From an uncultured Allomuricauda sp. (GTDB taxonomy: Bacteria; Bacteroidota; Bacteroidia; Flavobacteriales; Flavobacteriaceae), in the NCBI GenBank assembly GCA_937911965.1, contig CALDPL010000528.1, positions 1-6,955 on the forward strand: a DNA stretch of 6,955 bases, in the 5' to 3' direction. The notes under the pieces are model-generated. The model did no database searches. It was given only the letters and a program-made list of their open reading frames with translations, and was not told the origin of the DNA. Shown here in pieces: positions 1-5,552 of the stretch. The translations under genes were made by a program, and so were the position numbers. The first letter of the stretch is position 1; each line of letters opens with the position of its first letter.

Positions 1-192
1 AGAAGCCGTTACCATATGGATACCACAAACCTCGACGAAAGGGCCGTTGGGATTTTGGCCGCCAAGGCAGGGAAGGACGTGGCCCAGACCAAATCCCTGA
101 TCGATTACATCCTGGCCATGAAGACCAAAAAATCACATACCTTGGAGGAAGGTATGGAACTCAATAAAAAGATAACCGCATTCAAGCAGTGA
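1..192 (+). CDS. C-terminal fragment of a probable DUF4350-domain protein
   Basis: An open frame enters from the left edge and ends at TGA 190-192, giving 63 visible residues. The start and most of the protein lie outside the window. The visible part contains RYHMDTTNLDERAV, then a helical stretch around AAKAGKDVAQTKSLIDYIL, and ends in NKKITAFKQ. This resembles the C-terminal tail of flavobacterial DUF4350 proteins, which are membrane-anchored proteins of unknown function usually encoded just upstream of moxR and DUF58 genes. The call rests on that resemblance, recalled from memory, and on position. The stop overlaps a possible GTG start of the next gene and lies two bases before its ATG, so the genes are almost certainly cotranscribed and perhaps translationally coupled. 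Nothing catalytic can be seen in the fragment. Confidence 0.65.
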   Translation, partial: RSRYHMDTTNLDERAVGILAAKAGKDVAQTKSLIDYILAMKTKKSHTLEEGMELNKKITAFKQ

Positions 193-194
193 AC

Positions 195-1193
195 ATGGAA
201 GAAAAAGAACAAAAAGAGGACGCATTACAATTCAATTCCCGGGTGGATCTAGCCGAGTTGCAATCGGCGGTCTCCAAGATCAAGGCCGAATTGGGCAAAA
301 CGATCATCGGGCAGGATCAGATGATCGAACTGCTCATCGTTTCCATTCTGGCCAACGGACATTCCCTGTTGGAGGGGGTGCCAGGAGTGGCCAAGACGGT
401 GACCGCCAAATTACTGGCAAGGACCCTGAACGTGGATTTCAGCCGGATTCAGTTTACCCCGGATTTGATGCCCTCCGATATTTTGGGGACCTCCATTTTC
501 AATGTGAAGAGTTCCGAATTCGAATTCAAAAGGGGTCCCTTGTTCTCCAACATCATTTTGATCGACGAGATCAACCGGGCCCCGGCCAAGACCCAGGCCG
601 CCCTTTTTGAGGCCATGGCCGAACGCCAGATCACCATGGACGGGGTGGAGTATCCCATGAAGGCCCCCTTTTTGGTATTTGCCACCCAAAACCCCATTGA
701 ACAGGAAGGGACCTATCGCTTGCCCGAGGCCCAGTTGGACCGTTTTCTCTTTAAGATCGAAGTGCCCTACCCCTCCCTGGAGGAGGAAATCAAGATCCTG
801 GAGCACAAACACGCCTTGAAATCCCAGGGTGAGGAAGACCTGGTCCAGGCTTTCCTTTCCCCGGATCAAATCGCCCGCTACCAGGCCAGTGTGAAGGAAA
901 TCATAGTGGAACAGAACCTGCTCAGGTACATTGCCTCCATAGTGGACCATACCCGAAGCAATGCCAACCTCTACCTCGGGGCCTCCCCGAGGGCATCCAT
1001 TGCCATTTTGGACGCATCCAAGGCCCTTGCGGCCATCAACGGTCGTGATTTTGTCATTCCGGATGACATCAAAAAGGTGTTGGTGCCCGTTTTGGGACAC
1101 CGCATCATCCCAAGCCCGGAGCGGGAAATGGAAGGCCTGACCTCCACGGCTGTGGTCGGACAGATCGTGGATAGCATTGAAATCCCAAGATAA
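195..1193 (+). CDS. MoxR-family AAA+ ATPase
   Basis: This is a complete 332-residue protein of the MoxR AAA+ family, whose members act as ATP-driven chaperones that mature or insert cofactors into partner proteins, often vWA or DUF58 proteins. Numbered from the ATG at 195, Walker A is GVPGVAKT (61-68). Walker B is IILIDEINRA, with the acidic pair D124-E125. Sensor 1 is ATQNP, with Asn166. The arginine finger lies in LPEAQLDRF (Arg183), and the sensor-2 region is GASPRAS (262-268). A helical lid domain follows to the C-terminus. Every ATPase residue expected is present, so the enzyme should be active. A GTG at 189 in the same frame overlaps the upstream stop (GTGA) and would add two residues. 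The ATG at 195 is preferred only because it is the commoner start codon. The DUF58 gene starts five bases after the stop, the classic MoxR-DUF58 operon arrangement. The substrate cannot be told from sequence. Confidence 0.96.
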   Translation: MEEKEQKEDALQFNSRVDLAELQSAVSKIKAELGKTIIGQDQMIELLIVSILANGHSLLEGVPGVAKTVTAKLLARTLNVDFSRIQFTPDLMPSDILGTSIFNVKSSEFEFKRGPLFSNIILIDEINRAPAKTQAALFEAMAERQITMDGVEYPMKAPFLVFATQNPIEQEGTYRLPEAQLDRFLFKIEVPYPSLEEEIKILEHKHALKSQGEEDLVQAFLSPDQIARYQASVKEIIVEQNLLRYIASIVDHTRSNANLYLGASPRASIAILDASKALAAINGRDFVIPDDIKKVLVPVLGHRIIPSPEREMEGLTSTAVVGQIVDSIEIPR

Positions 1194-1198
1194 GGGCA

Positions 1199-2533
1199 AT
1201 GAAAAGACGCTTGGGCCCCCTCTACCTCGAAAATCGGTTCTTTGTGATCCTAGTGGTCCTGGTCCTGGGCTTTTTGGTTTCCTATATGATACCCCAGATC
1301 CAGGGAGCGGTCAAGCTGCTCTTCTTTGTTTTTGTCCTATTGATCCCGGTCGACCTCTTGTTGCTCTTCGCTTCCAAGGGAAGACTGGAGGCCCATAGGG
1401 ACCTGCCCGATAAATTCTCCAACGGGGACGACAATCCCGTACATCTGCAACTGCTCAATGGGTATCTGTTCCCGATCGGGATCGCAATGATCGATGAGAT
1501 TCCCATTCAGTTCCAGAAACGGGATTTTCTCCTGAGGGCCCAATTGGCAAAAGGGGACCACAAAGTGTTCGAATATCATCTACGGCCCGTGGAGCGGGGG
1601 GTTCATTCCTTCGGAAACCTGATTGTCTTCGCCACTTCCCCCCTGGGCTTGCTGGCCAGGAGGTATTCCTTCGAACAGGGCCGGGAGGTCCCGGTCTATC
1701 CCTCTTTTCTCCAGGTCAAAAAATATGAGCTCTTGGCCTTTTCCAACAGACTGAGGCAGTATGGCCTGAAGAAGATCAGGCGCATAGGACATACCATGGA
1801 GTTCGAACAGATCAAGGACTATGTGACCGGGGACGATATCCGCAACATCAATTGGAAGGCGACCGCCAAACGGGGGAGCATGATGGTGAACCAGTACCAG
1901 GATGAAAAATCCCAGCCCATATACAGCGTCATTGACAAGGGCCGGGTGATGAAAATGCCCTTCAACGGGCTCAGTCTATTGGATTATGCCATAAACGCCA
2001 GTCTGGTGATCAGCAATATCGCCCTGAAAAAACACGATAAGGCCGGGGTATTTGCCTTCAGTGACAAAATAGGGAACCGGGTAGTGGCCGAACGCAGGGC
2101 ATCCCAGATGAACCTGATCTTGGAGGCCCTCTACCAACTGCGTACCGATTTTGTGGAAAGTGATTTCAGCAGGTTGTACGTGGATGTAAAACGAAACCTG
2201 AACCAACGCAGCCTCCTGTTGCTCTATACCAATTTCGAGACCTTGGACGCCCTGCAGCGGCAACTGCCCTATCTCATGGCCCTGGCAAAGCAGCATTTAT
2301 TGGTGGTCATCTTTTTTGAGAATACCGAGCTCCTTGAATTTGCCGAACAAAGGCCGGGGACGGCGCAACAGCTCTATGAGCAGACCATAGCCCGAAAGTT
2401 CATCCATGAGAAGAAACAAATTGTTCTTGAATTGGGGAAACACGGAATACAGACCCTCTTGACACGTCCCGGGGACCTGACCGTAAAAACCATCAACAAA
2501 TACTTGGAGATCAAGGCCAGGGGACTTATTTGA
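1199..2533 (+). CDS. DUF58 domain-containing membrane protein (MoxR partner)
   Basis: This is a complete 444-residue protein. Two N-terminal hydrophobic segments (about residues 14-31 and 38-58) should anchor it in the inner membrane. A beta-rich region with a Bacteroidota-style family sequence follows (about 60-170). The DUF58 signature is then seen: a basic stretch RRIGHTMEFEQIKDYVTGDD (194-213), followed by IRNINWKATAKRG, which carries the Asn-Trp-Lys core at about 218-220. The remainder should form a von Willebrand A-like fold. Its metal-site (MIDAS) motif, usually D-x-S-x-S, reads D-K-G-R-V at 246-250, so the two serines are missing. From memory, related flavobacterial proteins look similar, so this is probably a lineage trait and not damage. 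DUF58 proteins are usual partners of MoxR ATPases, and this gene lies five bases after one. Its 3' end overlaps the end of the opposing DUF2279 gene by 8 bases. The molecular role is unknown; envelope or stress functions are inferred by analogy only. Confidence 0.93.
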   Translation: MKRRLGPLYLENRFFVILVVLVLGFLVSYMIPQIQGAVKLLFFVFVLLIPVDLLLLFASKGRLEAHRDLPDKFSNGDDNPVHLQLLNGYLFPIGIAMIDEIPIQFQKRDFLLRAQLAKGDHKVFEYHLRPVERGVHSFGNLIVFATSPLGLLARRYSFEQGREVPVYPSFLQVKKYELLAFSNRLRQYGLKKIRRIGHTMEFEQIKDYVTGDDIRNINWKATAKRGSMMVNQYQDEKSQPIYSVIDKGRVMKMPFNGLSLLDYAINASLVISNIALKKHDKAGVFAFSDKIGNRVVAERRASQMNLILEALYQLRTDFVESDFSRLYVDVKRNLNQRSLLLLYTNFETLDALQRQLPYLMALAKQHLLVVIFFENTELLEFAEQRPGTAQQLYEQTIARKFIHEKKQIVLELGKHGIQTLLTRPGDLTVKTINKYLEIKARGLI

Positions 2534-3002
2534 TTTCCGAAAGGCCCCTGGACATTCCCAGGGTGACCAATGCGGGGAGTCCCTCCTGGTCCAAATCAAA
2601 ATCGGTTCCCCACAGGGTGGTCCCTGAAGGCTCCCATTGAAACACAACAGGGGAGTATTTTCCCCTGAGCCTTCCATGGGCGTCCTTTTTGGAGAAGAGC
2701 TCCACGGCCAGACCCACGGTGATTCCCCCGAGAATGGTGGCGGCCAGGTCCTCGTTGTCCCAACCGTTGCTGCGCTGTCCGGCATCGACCGCTTCTTTTG
2801 CCACCCCGATCAAGGTACTTCCCCCCACGGCTCCTGCGAAGGTCCAGAACCTATTGCCCTTGGAGGCCTGTTTTGCAATTCCGGCCCCGGCCAGGCCAAA
2901 GAGACTGCCTCCAACGAAATGGAGGGTCTTGTCCCATTCTGCCTGTCCATGGGAATGGGAGCAGATCATAAAAAGCATGAGGGTGAAAAGCAGTGGTCTC
3001 AT
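2526..3002 (-). CDS. Exported DUF2279 (YfiM-like) protein
   Basis: This is a 158-residue protein starting at ATG 3000-3002 and ending at TAA 2526-2528. Residues 1-20 form a signal peptide (MRPLLFTLMLF core ending in SHGQ). A Cys at position 14 is not in a proper lipobox because Ile precedes it, so a soluble or membrane-associated periplasmic form is more likely than a lipoprotein. The body carries the DUF2279/YfiM pattern: DKTLHFVGG (24-32), a glycine-rich hydrophobic stretch (53-67), GVAKEAVDA (66-74), then a WDNEDLAATILGG stretch (81-93). These conserved Asp, His, Lys and Glu residues suggest a small membrane-embedded fold, but no activity is established for the family. The last 50 or so residues (109-158) lie beyond the domain and I do not recognise them. 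The gene sits 38 bases after the FabK-like gene and probably shares its transcript. A weak TAnnTTTA box at 3009-3016 lacks a partner element. Confidence 0.8.
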   Translation of the reverse strand: MRPLLFTLMLFMICSHSHGQAEWDKTLHFVGGSLFGLAGAGIAKQASKGNRFWTFAGAVGGSTLIGVAKEAVDAGQRSNGWDNEDLAATILGGITVGLAVELFSKKDAHGRLRGKYSPVVFQWEPSGTTLWGTDFDLDQEGLPALVTLGMSRGLSEIK

Positions 3003-3040
3003 AGGGGGTAAATGTAAGAAAAAGCTGTGGTTCCCCTTGA

Positions 3041-3982
3041 TTACAACTCAATTACTTCCCGTTTGGCCGATCGGAACTCCTCCATGAGTTCGGCCACAAT
3101 ATCCGCAGCGGGCATGATTTTATGGATCAGGGCGGATACCTGTCCGATCTCGAGTTCCCCCTCTTCCGTATCCCCTTCGAACATGCCGCGTTTGGCCCTT
3201 GCCCTGCCCAATAGGGCCTTGAGCTCCTCAGGGGAGGCTCCCCTTGCATAGGCCTGTTGGATTTCATGGTAAAATTTGTTCTTGAGCAACCGCACCGGGG
3301 TCAATTCCTTCAAGGTCAATTCGGTGTCCCCCTCCCTGGCGTCCACAACCCTCTGTTTAAAGGCAACATGGGAGGAGGCCTCCACACTGGCCACAAACCT
3401 GCTTCCGACCTGTACCGCATCCGCACCCAACACCATGGCGGCCAACATGGCCCTTCCACTGCCAATGCCCCCTGCCGCAATCAGGGGTATCCCGATGCTC
3501 TCGGCCAGGGAAGGGATGAGCACCATGGTGGTGGTCTCCTCCCTTCCGTTGTGGCCCCCGGCCTCAAAACCTTCCCCCACCACGGCATCCACTCCGGCCT
3601 CTTGGGCCTTCAATGCAAATTTCACACTGCTGACCACATGGACCACGCAAATGCCCTCGTCCTTGAGGGGGCCCGTCCAGATCTTTGGATTGCCGGCGGA
3701 GGTGAACACGATCTTTACCCCTTCCCTTACGATGATGTCCATCAGTCGGTCCATATCGGGATATAACAGCGGGACGTTCACCCCAAAGGGGCGTTGGGTG
3801 GCCTTTTTACATTTTTTGATATGCTCCTCCAGTACCTCCGGGTACATGCTTCCGGCCCCCAGTACTCCCAGCCCCCCGGCATTGGAGACCGCGGAGGCCA
3901 AACGCCATCCACTGGCCCAGACCATACCGGCCTGGATGATGGGGTATTGAATCCCGAAGAGTTCAGTAATCCTGTTTTTCAT
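3041..3982 (-). CDS. Nitronate monooxygenase / FabK-like FMN-dependent enzyme
   Basis: This is a complete 313-residue single-domain FMN-binding TIM barrel of the 2-nitropropane dioxygenase family. The N-terminal ITELFGIQYPIIQAGM (5-20) and SNAGGLGVLGAG (33-44) form the first part of the flavin site. GFEAGGHNG (138-146) holds the family's active-site histidine, His144. AAGGIGSGR (169-177) and GADAVQVGSRF (186-196) form the phosphate-binding part. Two activities are possible: oxidation of nitronates (nitronate monooxygenase) or reduction of enoyl-ACP in fatty acid synthesis (FabK). The sequence follows remembered FabK proteins closely through ITEL, the AGNP loop, the EAGGH motif and the VQVGxRF motif, and the length is close to FabK, so FabK activity is a real alternative. 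Automatic annotation would probably say nitronate monooxygenase. The gene lies 76 bases downstream of mnmA with its own candidate promoter, and is followed after 38 bases by the DUF2279 gene. Confidence 0.85.
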   Translation of the reverse strand: MKNRITELFGIQYPIIQAGMVWASGWRLASAVSNAGGLGVLGAGSMYPEVLEEHIKKCKKATQRPFGVNVPLLYPDMDRLMDIIVREGVKIVFTSAGNPKIWTGPLKDEGICVVHVVSSVKFALKAQEAGVDAVVGEGFEAGGHNGREETTTMVLIPSLAESIGIPLIAAGGIGSGRAMLAAMVLGADAVQVGSRFVASVEASSHVAFKQRVVDAREGDTELTLKELTPVRLLKNKFYHEIQQAYARGASPEELKALLGRARAKRGMFEGDTEEGELEIGQVSALIHKIMPAADIVAELMEEFRSAKREVIEL

Positions 3983-3985
3983 GAA

Positions 3986-4001
3986 AATGCCAATTGGGAT
4001 T
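3986..4001. repeat. 16-base near-perfect palindrome upstream of the FabK-like start
   Basis: AATGCCAATTGGGATT is a palindrome with one mismatched pair, centred on CCAATTGG, and it ends four bases before the ATG of the FabK-like gene. It would lie at or just after the transcription start of the candidate promoter at 4003-4035. This position suits a repressor site or a start-masking hairpin. A related element, CCCCAATTCGGGG (4029-4041), lies about four helical turns upstream. The symmetry is seen directly; the regulatory role is inferred. Confidence 0.35.
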
Positions 4002-4002
4002 C

Positions 4003-4035
4003 CGAAAATAAGGGTAAATATCGAAGTACCCCAAT
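4003..4035 (-). promoter_or_regulatory. Candidate promoter for the FabK-like gene
   Basis: Read on the minus strand, TATTTTCG (4003-4010) matches the Bacteroidota -7 consensus TAnnTTTG with one mismatch. ATTG (4032-4035) matches the -33 TTTG with one mismatch, and the spacing of 21 bases is within the accepted range. The start codon at 3982 would follow a leader of about 15 bases. Both elements are imperfect, so transcription could equally come through from mnmA. Confidence 0.35.
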
Positions 4036-4058
4036 TCGGGGGAAAAGAGATTTGGGCC

Positions 4059-5249
4059 TTAGGATATCACCCCCGAGCCGAGCAGCTCCTCCCCTGTGTA
4101 CCAGGCCACGAACTGTCCCTGGGTTATGGCGGACTGCTTTTCCGCAAAATCCACATACATCCCATTGGCGACCTTGTACAGGGTGGCCTTTTGCAGGGGC
4201 TGCCTGTACCTGATCCTGGCCATTGCTTCCATGGTCCCATCCTCCTTCAGAGCGAGATCGGGACGTATCCAGTGCAGCTCGTCCTCTTTTACAAACAGGG
4301 TGCCCCGATAGAGGCCGGGATGCATTTTCCCCTGCCCGGTATAGATGATGTTGCTGTCCACATCGGTTTCGATCACGAACAGGGGCTCCTTGGTCCCCCC
4401 GACATTGAGGCCCTTCCGCTGCCCTATGGTGAAATAATGGGCTCCTTGGTGCTCGCCCACCACCTTTCCGTCCTTGGGATCGAATGCCGGTTTCTCGGCA
4501 CGGAATGCCAATCGTTCCCCCAAGCTGTGGAATTGGGGCTCCCTTGTGGCAAACTGTGGGGCGTCCCCGGGAACTTCCACAATGATCCCTTTTTTGGGTT
4601 TGAGTTTCTGTTTCAAAAAGTCGGGCAGGTGTACCTTACCCACAAAGCACAGGCCTTGGGAATCCTTTTTATCGGCGGTGACCAATTGGTTTTCGGCCGC
4701 AATCCTTCGTACCTCGGATTTTTGTAGTTCCCCTATGGGAAAGAGGGTCCTGGCCAATTGCTCTTGTGAGAGCTGGCACAAAAAGTAGGACTGGTCCTTA
4801 TTGGGGTCCTTGCCGGCAAGCAATTGATAGGTCTTGCTCCCATCCGCGTTTTCAAGGGTCCCCTTCCTGCAATAATGGCCGGTGGCCACATAGTCCGCCC
4901 CCAATTGAAGGGCGATTTTCATAAAGGCATCGAATTTGATTTCCCGGTTGCAGAGCACATCGGGATTGGGGGTACGGCCCCTTTCGTATTCATTGAACAT
5001 ATAGTCCACGATCTGTTCCTTGTACTGGGCACTCAGGTCAACGGTCTGGAAGGGTATGCCCAATTTTTCGGCCACGATAAGGGCGTCGTTGCTGTCCTCC
5101 AACCAAGGACACTCTTGGGAAATTGTTACGGAATCGTCGTGCCAGTTCTTCATGAACAGTCCGATCACCTCGTAACCCGCTTCCTTAAGAAGATAGGCGG
5201 CGACACTGGAGTCCACTCCCCCTGACAGTCCGACAACGACCTTTTTCAT
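4059..5249 (-). CDS. mnmA: tRNA-specific 2-thiouridylase MnmA
   Basis: MnmA puts sulfur on C2 of the wobble uridine (U34) of tRNA-Lys, tRNA-Glu and tRNA-Gln. It adenylates the base with ATP and takes persulfide sulfur from a relay. The 396-residue protein has the PP-loop SGGVDSS (9-15) near its N-terminus. The catalytic Cys100 lies in TPNPDVLCN (93-101), and the second Cys201 lies in DSQGLCF (196-202). GHYCR (124-128) and KDQSYFL (151-157) belong to the ATP and tRNA binding core. The C-terminal beta-barrel begins around [17 protein letters not shown] (265-281). The protein is longer than the E. coli enzyme (368 residues), mostly through extra sequence around 225-262 just before that barrel, which I believe is usual in Bacteroidota. 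The start at 5249 is supported by a strong promoter box 20 bases upstream. The FabK-like gene follows after 76 bases. Confidence 0.98.
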   Translation of the reverse strand: MKKVVVGLSGGVDSSVAAYLLKEAGYEVIGLFMKNWHDDSVTISQECPWLEDSNDALIVAEKLGIPFQTVDLSAQYKEQIVDYMFNEYERGRTPNPDVLCNREIKFDAFMKIALQLGADYVATGHYCRKGTLENADGSKTYQLLAGKDPNKDQSYFLCQLSQEQLARTLFPIGELQKSEVRRIAAENQLVTADKKDSQGLCFVGKVHLPDFLKQKLKPKKGIIVEVPGDAPQFATREPQFHSLGERLAFRAEKPAFDPKDGKVVGEHQGAHYFTIGQRKGLNVGGTKEPLFVIETDVDSNIIYTGQGKMHPGLYRGTLFVKEDELHWIRPDLALKEDGTMEAMARIRYRQPLQKATLYKVANGMYVDFAEKQSAITQGQFVAWYTGEELLGSGVIS

Positions 5250-5269
5250 TTTGGATAATTGATGGTTTG

Positions 5270-5277
5270 CAAAGGTA
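5270..5277 (-). promoter_or_regulatory. Bacteroidota -7 promoter box for mnmA
   Basis: Read on the minus strand, TACCTTTG is an exact match to the Bacteroidota -7 consensus TAnnTTTG, in the familiar context TTTTGTACCTTTGCA. It ends 20 bases before the mnmA ATG, giving a short leader with no Shine-Dalgarno sequence, as is normal in this phylum. No clear -33 TTTG is seen 19-21 bases upstream, so an activator or the nearby inverted repeats might contribute. Confidence 0.75.
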
Positions 5278-5305
5278 CAAAATCTGTCCCTTGAGTGCCG
5301 TTGGT

Positions 5306-5374
5306 CGATCCATGGGGACCAAACTTACAGTCCCCATCACATCGCTCCCAAGATCTTGGAACCCATGCGGATCG
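5306..5374. other. Cluster of competing inverted repeats upstream of mnmA
   Basis: Three dyad symmetries lie in 70 bases. ATGGGGAC (5312-5319) and GTCCCCAT (5330-5337) form a perfect 8-base inverted repeat with a 10-base loop. CCAAGATCTTGG (5348-5359) is a perfect 12-base palindrome. CGATCCATGGG (5306-5316) can pair with CCCATgcGGATCG (5362-5374) across both, with a two-base bulge. The first and third pairings share bases and so exclude each other. This could be a structured RNA, if transcribed in either direction, or an operator region upstream of the mnmA promoter. No known RNA family was recognised. With the two terminators it accounts for most of the 303-base gap between mnmA and yidC, which holds no convincing protein gene. 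Confidence 0.4.
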
Positions 5375-5408
5375 ATACGACATCAAAAGCGGCGGTTTTA
5401 CCATACAA

Positions 5409-5440
5409 AAATAGCTGCTTTGCAACTATTTGTTTTTTTT
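5409..5440. terminator. Intrinsic terminator, strongest on the plus strand
   Basis: AAATAG (5409-5414) pairs with CTATTT (5426-5431), and TGC (5416-5418) pairs with GCA (5422-5424) around a TTT loop, with one C/A mismatch between the helices. On the plus strand a G and eight Ts follow (5433-5440), a textbook terminator tail. On the minus strand the hairpin runs into five Ts, so it could also act as a back-up terminator for yidC. No plus-strand gene upstream explains the stronger orientation. Confidence 0.6.
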
Positions 5441-5500
5441 GACAAGGGATCGCTCCATCTTTGAAGTCCCAAATCTTTCCAGACTAAACCTGAAATTGGA

Positions 5501-5534
5501 AAACTCCCCCAAATTGATCCGGGGGAGTTTTTTT
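5501..5534. terminator. Bidirectional intrinsic terminator downstream of yidC
   Basis: AAACTCCCCC (5501-5510) and GGGGGAGTTT (5521-5530) form a perfect 10-base inverted repeat with a 10-base loop. The Gs and Cs are next to the loop and the A/T pairs are at the base. Plus-strand transcripts would end in seven Ts (5528-5534), minus-strand transcripts in four. It begins 19 bases beyond the yidC stop and is the natural end of the yidC transcript. Confidence 0.8.
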
Positions 5535-5552
5535 GTTTCCTTGGAAAGAACC

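Noticed and set aside
411..1199. Long minus-strand open frame (262 codons) opposite the MoxR gene
   Set aside because: Its translation is rich in Gly, His and Leu with no recognisable domain. It mirrors the codon bias of the well-supported plus-strand ATPase, so it is a shadow frame.
2546..2563. CCCTGG/CCAGGG hairpin as a terminator for the MoxR operon
   Set aside because: The stem is short, lies inside the opposing coding sequence and is not followed by a T run.
2297..2785. Minus-strand frame of 162 codons spanning the DUF58 and DUF2279 ends
   Set aside because: It overlaps the supported DUF2279 frame on the same strand and a well-supported gene on the other, and its translation resembles no protein family.
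3009..3016. TACATTTA as a separate promoter for the DUF2279 gene
   Set aside because: It misses the final consensus base, has no -33 element at the right spacing and would leave almost no leader. Cotranscription with the upstream gene is simpler.
3276..3950. Plus-strand open frame (224 codons) opposite the FabK-like gene
   Set aside because: The Ser/Thr/Pro-rich translation has no family pattern, and the opposing frame is a clear complete flavoenzyme.
5267..5464. Possible 65-residue plus-strand peptide in the yidC-mnmA gap
   Set aside because: Its composition is unlike a real protein. It runs through the inverted repeats and the first terminator hairpin, and no promoter was found for it.
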